From Saxidomus purpurata (taxonomy: Eukaryota > Mollusca > Bivalvia > Venerida > Veneridae), in assembly GCA_022818135.1 (NCBI GenBank), contig JAFMSR010000009.1:20896115-20960114 (forward strand): a DNA stretch of 64,000 bases, given 5' to 3'. Below, piece after piece: positions 39,701-52,800 of this stretch. The position numbers and the translations under genes were made by a program. Position 1 is the stretch's first letter. Each line of letters starts with the position of its first letter. Below the pieces are notes generated by a model. It was not told where the DNA came from. It ran no database searches and saw only the letters and a program-made list of their open reading frames with translations.

Positions 39701-42700
39701 TATAGTTAATTAAGGATTAAATTTTTCATTCTTTTCATTTCTCTACATACATGTTAGATGTTTATTGTGTAATATTTTATTTTGCAAATTTAAAGAGGCA
39801 ACAAGAAACAAGAGGCATTTCTAGAAATGACACAATATTTTTTTTGTGAACTACAAAGTGTCTGATTACGATCCAGAGGGGGACATTTAGTTGTTTGCTA
39901 TAAGCATTATGCCCCCTAATGTCTGTCTTTTCTGTAATATTCTAAAATTTTGTAATATTCTAAAATTTCATTGGTTAACAGGAGCACTGGTAAGAACTGA
40001 AAGAAGAAATAGCAAAAACATGTTGTATGATTTGCATGCATTTTATTAGCTCGACTATTCGGAGAATATGGAGAGCTATTACAGTCACTTGTGCGTCGGT
40101 GTTGGCGTCGGCGTTGCTTCTTTGGTTAAAGTTTTGCCTGCTAAGTACTATCATGCACATATCTCAGTAACCACTTATGATATTGACTTGAAACTTTGTT
40201 CATGTCTTTAGGGGTGTCATACAATCAAGTCAGATAACTCTTGTATAAATTTAGTACAAATTATGGCCCTTGTTTGACTTTGAAAATTTGGTTAAAGTTT
40301 TGCTTGCTAGGTACTATCATGCACATATCACAGTAACAACTTATGATATTGACTTGAATCTTCATTAATGTCTCAAGGGGTGTCACACAGTCAAGTCAGA
40401 TAACTCTTGTATAAATTTAGTACAAATTATGGCCCTTGTTTGACTTTGAAAATTTGGTTAAAGTTTTGCCTGCCAGGTACTAAATTTGGTTAAAGTTTTG
40501 CCTGTTAGGTACTATCATGCACATATCTCAGTAACCACTTATGATATTGACTTGAAACTTTGTGAATGTCTTAAGGGATGTCACACAGTCAAGTCAGATA
40601 ACTCTTGTATAAATTTGATACAAATTATGGCCATTGTTTGACTTTGAAAATTTGGTTAAAATTGTGCCTGCTAGGTACTATCATGCACATATCACAGTGA
40701 CCACTTATGATATTGACTTGAAACTTTGTTCATGTCTTTCGGGGTGTCACACAGTCAAGACAGATAACTCTTGTTTAAATTTAGTGCAAATTATGGCCCT
40801 TGTTTGACTTTGAAAATCTGGTTAAAGTTTTGCATGCAAGGTACTATCATGCACATATCTCGGTAACCACTTATGGTAGTTATATCAAACTTGGCAATAG
40901 TGTTCAGGGGTACATTTTGTATCAAACAATTAATTTACCAAAAATTAATTATATAGTGATAGATTTTGACTTTTTGTATGATTCAACTTTCCTAGTTTAT
41001 ACTTAATAATTAGCAGAATTTTGTTTTGCTATTATACTATAGTCTGATAAAAGTTTTGTTTTATTAGCAAACACCCACAATAGTCGAGCTTGCTGTCTTA
41101 TGGACAGCTCTTGTTAATGCATCACGTTTAAATTAGATTAAACAATGCTGAATGTTTATCTCAAACATATATTGTACAGTCATGTAAGATTATGTAAGTA
41201 ATTTTATTGTTATCTGTTTTGATAGGCCTTAGTGCAGTAGTTGGACCATGTTTCGCCGGTTTCTATTGCCCGACTGGTAGCATCACAGCTACCGAGGTGC
41301 AATGTACTGTGGGTAACTACTGCCCGTTGGGTTCTGAAAATCCTGTTCCATGTCCAAATGGAACATTTTCTAACAACGTCGAGAACACCGCCCAATCTGA
41401 TTGTTCACAATGTAATCCTGGTTACTACTGCAATATTGAAGGACTTACCAATGTCACAGGACCGTGTAAGGAAGGTATGTATCCTTAGCAACAGAAGCCA
41501 TCTTACAAATATCTTCATGTGTAAAGCAAGTAAATAAAACCAAGTGGAACAAAAGAAGGCAGAATACCTGTCTGAATGATTTAGGCATCTAGCTTTTTTC
41601 TTAAAAGAAAAAACTCTAGGTTTCATAGTAATTATGATCAGAAATTAATTACTCCATTCAACCGTGAATCTGAACACATTTCAGGTTACTATTGTCCAAG
41701 TGGGAGCAGTGTAGAGACTGAGGTTATTTGTCCAATAGGAAAGTATTGTCCGACAGGAAGTGCAACGCCACAGGACTGTCCAGCTGGATTCTACACAAGT
41801 TCTTCTGGAGAGTTTACGTGTGAAGAATGTCCTGAAGGTAAGTTTTCTTTTCGTTTTAGTTTAAAACTTGAAAACTGATTTATTTGACATCAATTGTTCT
41901 TGCAACTTCTATTAAAGTGATATTACCCTTCAAAGTGACCGTCATAATTTTAAATGAAACATCAATCAGTGATTTATACTCCTAGAATAATAAACTTTGC
42001 CATAGTTATAACCATCAAATAACAATCTGTATAACAGTTTCATTCAGACACATTGAATATAGAGGAAATCTGTAAAAATCTTTTTTGACTATCCTAGTCA
42101 AAAATAAAAAATGAACCCTTTCGGTTATGTATATCTTTATTTGTATTTGTCAATAATAGTAATAACTCGGTAAATCTTTTTTTTTATATGTTTTTCAAGT
42201 TTTCCACTGTGTTTTAAGCTTCGTTCTTAACTATAAACAAATGTGACCATTTTGAAGGATACTATAACTTTTAACTACTCTTGATGACCTGCGATTGCGT
42301 TACAGTTAATAAAGAACAAGTTATTACACAGCATTTTGTATATTACAGGTTTCTATTGTGTGGCAGCGAATGTTGTGGCTGGTGATGTAAGTACTGTAAC
42401 AACAGCCTGTCCTGCTGGGTACTACTGTCCTAATGGTACGGGTTACGACTGGCAGCCATGTCCTGTCGGAACATACAGTGACGTAACTGAACTAAAGCGG
42501 GAGAGTGAATGTACCGCATGTATCGGTGGATACTTCTGTTCAAGTAAGTTATTGTTAATGTTTAAATTATTATGAAAGTCGAGATTTACAAACTACTTTA
42601 GAGTGTGCATCTGCATAGACTCAAAGTACATAGAACAAACAATGCACTGACAGCTGGCTGTATCTTCAAAATCATCCATGAATTTGATTTAAGGTCCCAA

Positions 42701-43862
42701 TATCACTTTTGATATGAAAATAACTTGCAGCTCTTAGTCATTGTCAAGAAAGACGTATTACTGGACAAATTCACCTTTTATTGTATGAAAAGCTCTCCCA
42801 ATATTGCTTTTAAATCGACACAATAAATGTAGAGCAGTATTTTCTTTAATGGTATTGCCGATTTATTATATTTCAGTGTGATCCTAAACTATTTCCTATA
42901 TTGTCATTACACTTTAATGTGATTTTAAATTGTTTCTCATATTGTTTTTACAGTGACAAACCTTACTGGGCCATCTGGACTATGTGGTGCAGGACACTAT
43001 TGCATCTCTGGTGCAGACAAATCCAACCCAACAATGCTCTCCAGCAGCCAATGTCCAGCAGGAACTGTTCATCCAATCCTGGGTGATGTTTGTCCTATAG
43101 GTCATTACTGTCCGGAAGGTACAGACAATCCCATTGGTTGCCCAGCAGGTTCATATCAAGATTTGCCCAATCAGGATCATTGTAAGGCATGTCCAGCTGG
43201 CAAATATTGTCCTGCAAATACAACAGATCCATCAGTTAATGACTGCCCAAGCGGACATTACTGTCCAGAGAATACAACCCAAGCTAATGAATACCCTTGC
43301 CCACCACAGACGTACAACAATCTGACAGGAGGACAGTCCCTTGATGATTGTGAGTCTTGTACACCTGGAATGTACTGTGCAGGAAGTGAAAAAAGTTGGC
43401 CCACAGTATTGTGCAGGAAGTACAAATGTCAGTTCGGCCGACAGGCCTAAGCTTTCCTAGGTAAAAGATCTTTATATAAGTAGTCGTTATATTCAAATGT
43501 AACAAAGTGTCTCTAAACTTCAGTGCTTTGATAAACACTAATAGCTTGATGTTGTAGGAACTACAATGTACCAGTTCCTGTTAATGTTTAGTAAAAGGAA
43601 CTTAATCTATTAAAACTTTCAACAGCCTGAAACACGTATGTGTGACTGTGTGTGTTAGAACAGAGCTTGTATTTATGATGTATGATTACTGTAACAATGT
43701 CCTAGCCGTAATTTTGGGGAGGATCATCTCTTATTTCTTGACATACATTTGAACCTTAATGTAGAATATCAATCAACTTTTAACAGGATGTAGAAGCAGT
43801 AGTAATGCTTATTTCATTCTATAAAGGTCAATACATTGTTTAATCTAAAAAAATTAAGACAA

Positions 43863-43897
<35 letters not shown>

Positions 43898-46800
43898 TTG
43901 CCATGTCAATAAAATTATTATTATTTTCATTCTATAAAGCCATGGTCAATGCCTATAGAAATACGATTGTTTTCATTAATTTTAGCCATGGTTAATGCTT
44001 GTAGAAAATACAGTTGATTTTATTCCATAAAGCCATGGTCGATGGTTATAAAATAAAATAGTTTTTTTAGCCATGATGGTTAAATGCTTTTAAAAATACA
44101 GTTGTATTTATTCCATAATTTAAAAGCTGTGGTCAATGCTTATAAAATATAATTGTTTTAATTCTATTTAGCCATGGTTCTTGGTAAAGTTTGTTCTTAA
44201 ATATTAAAATCTTCATGACCTAGTATGTAAAGAAGGACCATCTTATAGTCTATCTGTTTATTTAACATGAGAATTAGAAATAACATGTACATGCTCTGAG
44301 CTAGATGTCTCAAATTTGGTAGAGACATTGTTAATGGACAGTTATTTTGAAGGTGAAGGTCACAATGACCATTTATAATTATAATAACCTGATAAGGCTT
44401 TTAGCTAGAGGTCTCAAAGCTAATAGGGACATTGGTCATGGAAAGTAGATGAACCATATTCATTTTGGAGGGCACTGTGTCAAAGGTGAAGGCCAATGTC
44501 ACCATGAACTTGCATTAAGAAACTTTCTGCTGAACAATAGAACAATGTTTTGATATACATGTATATAAAGTCTTCAAACTTGCTAGGATTATTGTTTATA
44601 AGAATATGATGACCCCTATTGATTTTTAATGACGTCTGGGTTCCTAAATCATCAGCAATTTCTTGTTTTGCAGTTAGAAAAGGTGGGGGCATCTGTTTTA
44701 CAAATGTCTCATATTTTTTTATGGTAACCCAAATAGTTTGTAAGATGTTCCCTTTGACATGTTGGGTCATATTTATGTTTTAAAAACTGTATGTTTTGAT
44801 TTAACAAATACCCTTTTTTCAAAGTACAGGTATAATATCACAAAAGTTGTTGCCCCATCCAAAGTTATTTAACAATACCTTCAATGCAATAATAACTGTT
44901 TCTAATTAATTTAAAACTGTTACATTGCACGCCATGGTAGTATTTTCCTTTGTTTCTATGAGATTTTATATACCTATTTATCTCAAAGGATGAGGTATTG
45001 TCACTTCACAAAGTATAATAAATAATTGTCACATAAATTGTAGGCATGGTATTATTAATCATCATCATCATATCTTACGATAAATGGAAAAAAAGTACTT
45101 TTCACATGTGTTTGTATATATACATAATTGTATGATATATATTATGTCTGTTTTGTTTGCAAGTAAAATTTAACCATCTGTAATTGGTATAGCAAATTAA
45201 ATTGAAGTATGCTCCATGGGTGGAGATACACAGTAGTCTGAAGTACACAGAATTTTGTTGTTGTTGTAAATTGGGTAATATTTGCGATTATTTTATTTTT
45301 GCTGTTTTCTTAAATTTCCCTGTTCAATAATTTAACAATCTCGTGAAAGATTCATTTCACATAGATTTAATATAATTATATTAGAGAGTTCTCTTTCTCC
45401 AATTTAAAATTCGTGGATAAGTCTGTCTACTCACAAATTGCGAAATTTTTGTCTTGCGAAAATTACCCAATATACAGTATACAACAAGCAATGTTCAGCT
45501 GCTTGTGCTATTAAACAAGCAATGTTCAGCTGCTTGTGCTATTAAACAAGCAATGTTCAGCTGCTTGTGCTATTAAACAAAAGCAGTTAATATGTGGACT
45601 ATTTCATTGTTAAGGAGATCATGTTTATTTGCTATTTATTCATAAAATATTTTTTAAAATGTCATTCGAAGTGAGTTACTTCGTTAACTGAAAATGAAAG
45701 TAGAGAAATTGTAATATAAGATTTTAAATCAACTGCTTAATATCCATGACTATGATTATAATTTCAAAACTTTAGAGATTTAGTGTATTGTATGTTTGCA
45801 TTATCTAAGATTTTTGTATTCTTTTGTGTCATTTTATAGACTTTCTAATGTTATAATTATTATGATACTGACTATATTTGTAAATTATTAGCAGTGAAAT
45901 TTCTGTTGTGAATCAATTACTAGCAACAAGCTTTCTTCACAATCGAGCTAAATTGAATTTGTAAAAACTGAAACATATAGACCCATTTTAAGAAATTGAT
46001 ATTATCTTTCAGCCCACTGTTCAAGGCGGTCAGTGTGACCCAGGGACATACTGTCCAACAGGTGCTAGTTACAAATACAATTGCACCCTTGGAATGTACT
46101 GTAGTCAGTCAGGACTAGAAGCTCCTGAAGGTTTCTGTGATGAGGGTTACTACTGTCCGGGCAGCGCAACAAGTCCCCAAGAATTTGATTGCCCAGTTGG
46201 TCACTTCTGCCCTAATGGAACAGGACTACCTCAGCCATGTCGAAATGGAACATATGCTCCGACAGAGAATCTAAAAGCAGAGGGTGAATGCACCCCATGT
46301 GATGGTGGGTTCTATTGTAACGGTACTGGACTTTCAGCTGTCAGTGGACCGTGTGATGCAGGTATGTGGTCCCATTTTTTTCTAAATCAACGGAAATAAT
46401 CAAAACATTATTGGCAGACACTGTAGAAAAATGGGAGTCTTAGTCATTTATTAAAAAATATGGGTTACTTCCATTACCCAGTGGTGCTGAAGGTGTATAG
46501 GAGCTTCTCAATTGAAGGACAAAGGACCATCATGGCCCTCCTGCTTTATGGCTTACTCCTTTACTTCATATATCTTAAAGGTTATTTGACTATAGCATCT
46601 AGCAATCTTATTAATAATACATGTTAAGGTAAACATTTTTTCCTCTATATATTTAGGTTTCTACTGCCCTGCTGGACAGACACAGCCTAACCCCTACGAC
46701 TACAGGTGTAAGCCGGGACACTACTGTCTGGCTAACATTGCAGATGAAGTTATTTGTATCAGTGGGGAATACCAGGATGACTATCAGCAGGATTCTTGTA

Positions 46801-49800
46801 AACTCTGCCCTGCCGGTAAGTTTGAGCTTAGTTAGCTGTGTGTAATATTATGTAATTCTTTAACTGTTATGCTCCCAGTCCTTTTTAGCCAGTTTTACTA
46901 AATAAGGTTAAAGTTAATTGTGTCAGATAAAATACTGTCTCTACAAGACGTTGCCTTGAATTGCACCTGCTAAAGCAAAGACCATTTTAACAGTGACTTT
47001 ATCTACACATACTTTGAAAAGTTCCATTCCATTGTGCAATGGTTGGACTTGCATTAGTAAGATCAAAAGAATCAATCATTGGTTTTCAAAGTTTTTATCA
47101 AGATCACTGTTCTATTCATATGAGTATGGCCATGTGAAATATTAAATTAATGCAGAAAATACTTTGGATTTCAGGTTATTTCTGTGATAATGCAAATGGA
47201 CCAATCGGAAACTTGAGCAACTATGAATGTCCAACAGGATACTACTGTCCAGGTTCCGTGGTTCGGTCTAATGAGTACCCGTGTCCAGCTGGTACTTACA
47301 ACAACCAAACCATGTTGACAGCCTCATCGCAGTGTCAGCCATGTCTGCCAGGATACTATTGTCAGAATACAGGACTCTCAGAGTCTGAAGGACTCTGCTA
47401 TCCAGGGTGGGTTGTTAGACTGTTCCAACTGTTTTTAAATATTCGAAATGACAACCATGTTTTAACAAAAATATTGTGAAAAATAATTTTAAAGACAACT
47501 GAAGAAATGAAAAAAATAAAAGTATAAATTTATATTTTTAATATAATATTTCAGTTACTATTGTAATGGAAGTACAGTTGAGCCAAACCCAAGTGATGCA
47601 ATTTGTCCGATCGGCAACTATTGCCCGGAAGGTAGCTATGAGCCAACACCTTGTCCCTCGGGTACCATAGCAACAGGCACGGGTAATTCAAACTTCACAG
47701 ACTGTGAACTATGTAAACCTGGAAACTACTGCACACCAGCCAGCTCACAGAATGGTATGACATAACTTGTTTAATTTTTTAGAAGTCGAAGCTATGTACA
47801 TGTTATAGAAATGTATGCAAAAGAAATGTAAATTGTTGCTTTTGAAATGCAATGTTTTGTTTCATGGTACCAGTGATGTATGTAGACAATGCAATTGAAA
47901 CTAATCTGTTGAATAAAAACAAATTCCATGTTGAACTTGATATATATATACAGTAGTGTGGTAAAACTAAGCAATATTAATAAAAGTAAAGAATAAGTTT
48001 GGCTTTATTCCAGGTTTCAGTCTACCATGCAGTGCAGGTTACATTTGTTTAACTGGATCTGATGTTCCAAATCCAACTGATGGTGTTATTGGATACGCCT
48101 GTCCAGCTGGTTATTACTGCCTCGAAGGTGATGTCCAGGAGACACCATGTCCAAGAGGTCAATATCAGCCACAGACGGGGCAAGATTCCTGCTTGGAATG
48201 TGAGGCAGGAACATCTTGTCCGGACCTTGGTATGAACCAAACACTACCATGTCCAGCAGGATTCTATTGTCTGAATGGAACTGTAGATGATGGTGAACCA
48301 TGCCCAACAGGTATGAAATTTTTGTGCTTTATAGAATCTGAAAATAAACCATGTAGTTAGTTATTTTGCTGCCCTGAACAGGTTTTTGCAAACGTTTTCT
48401 GTAATGAAACGTGTCATTGCTCTTCAAATTTTAAGAAAATAAGAGTTTGCTAAATTTCTGTTTTTATTAGGTATCAGGGTCTAACAAGTTCTATACCTAG
48501 GCTACACATCCCAGGATTGATTTCATTTGCTTCTTTAAAGGGATATGTAGCAATGGCTTTAGTGGCGTAAATTTTTGACAGTGTTCTTAATTTGATAGGA
48601 TCATACAATCCTACGACGGCTGTGTCGGCATCAAGTGAATGTCTGTCATGTTTACCCGGAATGTACTGTGATGTACCCGGTCTATCAGCACCGGCTGGTA
48701 ACTGCACCGCCGGTTATCTGTGTCTCAGCAATGCCTCAACACCGACACCAGATGACGGAACTAATGCACCATGTCCAATAGCACATTACTGCGAGGAAGG
48801 TATGTAAACTTTACACAGTTACGATGTACACGTTTTATTGGTGTACAGGTCACAGTTGTGGTGATTAAGTTTCAAGCATAGGTTACACCACAGACAATAT
48901 TGAATAATTATTTCTTTTAAAAATTAGTTTAATGTTTGTTTTAAAATATTTGTAATATGTGTGTACATACAACTAAAAGGCTCTTTGATAATTACAAAAT
49001 GTTTAACAAAAGAAAAACCGATCGTATTACATGAATGAAGGTTTTGCATTGTAATGCAAATTGTTTAAACCAATAAGCCATATTTGCAAAATATACACGT
49101 AGGAACCAAAGAATACTTTTATTAAAACTTTATCAGTTGAATGGGTTGTTGTTTCGGAATCGCTTTTTTGTATCTGATTATATTTGATTGAAAAGACCTT
49201 AAGTATTAAGATTTCTACTCTTAGATTCTCTTAATATTGATAGACATTTTAGTATTATTTTTATTATCATTTTTAATTTATTTAGTGATTTTACAAAATG
49301 TTTAGTAGTATCTTGAATTAAACTTGACAATGTTTCAAAGGTACGACAGCAGCAATGCAATGCCCAAGAGGAACAATGAGAAATGAAACCCACGGAGCAA
49401 GCGTGGATGACTGTTATCCATGTACAGGAGGCAAGTATTGCAATGTTCTAGCTGCAACTGGACCAGCTGGTATCTGCCAGGCAGGATACTATTGTCCATC
49501 ATCTTCTGATATTGACGATCCACAACCAACAGGCTATGAGTGTCCAGCAGGATTTTATTGTCTAGCCGAAACTGCCGATCCAATAGGGTGTGATCCAGGG
49601 ACATATCAGCCAAATACAGGACAAACGTCGTGCTTAGCTTGTCCAGTGGGGTACTACTGTCCACAGAATACAAGCATACCGTTAGATTGCCCAGCATATT
49701 CGTATTGTCCAAATGGAACTGCATCACCTGTATTATGTCTTAATGGGACATACACAGATTCAACAACAACAAAGCTGGAAAAAGCAGAAGACTGTTTTGA

Positions 49801-52800
49801 CTGCACTGCAGGTACGCTTGAGACAGGTTTTTGTTATTACCAAATTCAGATGATCATAGTAATGATGTTGATTCTTGTTATTTCTAGTGAGAAAAAGCCC
49901 AACCAACCTTCAGAAAAAAAGAAACAATTTGATGCATTTCATTATGCCCTTAATACAAATGAGGGGTATACTGAGTTGCATGTGTCGGTTGGTTGATCTG
50001 TTGATAGACCAAACCTTGCCCAATCAATAACTAGAGAATGACTAAGCCTAGGTTCCTCAAACTTGGTAATTACGTTTTCATGACCAATAGAAGAACCTTC
50101 TGGATTTTGAGGTCAACAGGTAAAAGGTCTAGGTCATGGAGACCTTTTGGACAAAATACAAAATATAACTTATCTTATCAATAGCTAGAGACCGCTTTGG
50201 CCTAGTGTCCTCAAACTCTGTTAGTAGTTTGATCAGTATTAGTAGATTGCCCCCATTGATTTTGAGGTTAACAGGTTAAAGGTCAAGGACATATTGACCT
50301 TCAACAGAACAAAATGTCCCGATTCATATCTAGAGAATGCATTGGTCTAGTGTTCTCAGACTTCATTGCTATGTTGGTCAGGAACAGTGGATGACTCCTA
50401 TTGGTTTTGAGGTCAATAGGTCAAAGGTCAAGGACAAGCAGACATTTAACACAAAAACACGTCCGATCAATAACTAGATAATGCTTTTGGCCTGGTGTTC
50501 TGAAACATGTTTGTAGGTTGGTCTGGACCAGTTGATGACATGTATTGATTTGGAAGCCAACATGTCTAAGGTCAGGGTCACAGTGGCCTTGAACAGAAAT
50601 AAACGTTTCCAATCAATAACTAGTTAATTATTTTGACCTAATGCCCTCAAACTCAGTACATAAGTTGGTCATGACAAGATGAAGATCCATATTGATTTTG
50701 AAGTCAACAGGTCATGGTCACAGTGGACTTTATTGCCAAACAACTAACTGGCTTATCGGCTGTTTTACTTAGATATAGTGTTTATATAATTCTATGCTGA
50801 GTTCTCCATATAAGCGCAATATTTGATACAGTGAAAATGATACATATTTTTGGGGGTTATGATATGGCATATGGTGTTAGAAATATCCATAACATTTGTT
50901 TTTCTTGTCAGGGAAATATTGCACAGGAGGTCAGATCGCAGGCCCTTGCTCTGCAGGATTTATTTGCTACGTCGGTATTGGGGTATCAGATCCAGACTCT
51001 TCCTACGATCCAAATGGAGGACCTTGTCCGTATGGATATTACTGTATTGAGGGGACTACTTCGCCATCACGCTGCCCATCTAACTCGTTCATCAACAAAG
51101 AAGGAGCAACATCAGCGGCAGAGTGCCAGCCTTGTCCTGGTGGCTTCATTTGTCCAGAGAACTCCACTGTTGCTGACCCTTGTTGGGCTGGATGGTATTG
51201 TAGGGTGAATGAGGATCCAGCTGAATGTCCAATAGGAACATACAACGACCAGACTGGAATGAATGATTCGACTGCATGTCTTCCGTGTGAACCTGGCTAT
51301 TTCTGTGATTCACTAGGTCTGGCAAACATCACTGTTAACCCATGTCCTCTTGGTCAGTTTTGCCCGAATGCAACAGTTGTTCCTGAGCCTTGTCCAGCAG
51401 GTACATACAGGTAAGAAAAAACAGCTTGATATTAAAATCCAAAACAATATTCAACCTCGTTTTGACACTGTTTTTGTTTTGAAACAGTTAAACATGTTAA
51501 AGTAACTAAACTTTGTTTTTCTGAACCAATGGATGTCACCAAACTTTGTTTGTAACGTCCTTGCATTGTCCCCTTTCAAAACGTAGGAAATGGTTTCGTC
51601 CAAGGCACACACAGGTTAAAAATTAAAAAAAACCTTCAAATGGCTTCTTCTCATGAACTGGTGGATGAAATATAGCATTCTTTCATTGTCCCCTTTCAAG
51701 AAACAAGAAATGATTCCAGTCCAGTGCACACAAGGGGTCGCTATTTCATAAATAAGGAAAATCTTCAGATATTGTATACCAAATATGATAATTTAGAATA
51801 CTACATACAGTGTAACTTGACATATTATAGAGTACTACTAATCCGAAATATAGAGTACTACAGTATCATTGAGTACTGAAGTGCCATGATAGTAACTAGC
51901 ACATAAGTAGCCGTATCAATCGTTTCCAGTGACAGCTGTAATTTTGTTATAATGAGCTCTGAAGTTAACAAAGGAATGATGCTACTGTCGTGTTTATTTG
52001 TTACGAAGAAACATTTTTTAAAACTGTTGACATTTGAAAGGCCCAAATTACTGCTTGAAACCTCACCATATTGGAATCTTAAAACCATGTCCACACAGGC
52101 CTCTATAATTAGCAAATGATATATATTGAATATATGCTTAACTGAATGACTGTGTTGCAAAACGTAAGTAATACATTTTGAAGTTTATTATTATTTTAAT
52201 TAACTTAATTAGTCAATCACAGAATTACATTTACAGTAATGTAAGCATAGTCAACCGAGTTATACTTTAAATATTACAGTGATTTATTGTTGCTTATAGA
52301 GATGTGATTGGTGCTGGGAGCGAGCTAGAGTGTTACCCGTGCCCAGCTGGTTCCTATTGCCCTGACCAGAACATGACTTTCTCTGGCTATCCTTGTTCTG
52401 ATGGAACGTATTGTCCGGAAGGAGCCATAATAATAAGAGAATGCAAAGCGGGTAAAGTATCATTTTTTAAATACACGCTTAAAAAGTGAAAGTAGTGTTC
52501 TCATACAATCTTGTCATAAGATACCTGTGGAGGGAACAAATGAATGTTAATACTAATAATGCTATTTTAACTTCTAAAGTTGAGTGTTTTGTTCAGTTTC
52601 AATAGGAATTTAGATGCCCTACTCTGATCTTAATCTAAACATTTTAAAACAACTTGGCCAGGCTTTCCTGTGATAGCTAAATGCTAAAAATAAACATTTT
52701 CCAAGGAAGTGACATGATGTAGTCAATCAGAATGTCTGAAATGGCCAATTTCCTATAATACTGTATTGAACCTGTGATCTATTTCAGATAGAGTACTGTA

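Noticed and set aside
43448..43450. TAA as the true end of the giant gene
   Set aside because: Twenty-one further exons continue in consistent phase and lead to a membrane helix and tail, so termination here is at most an isoform or an error.
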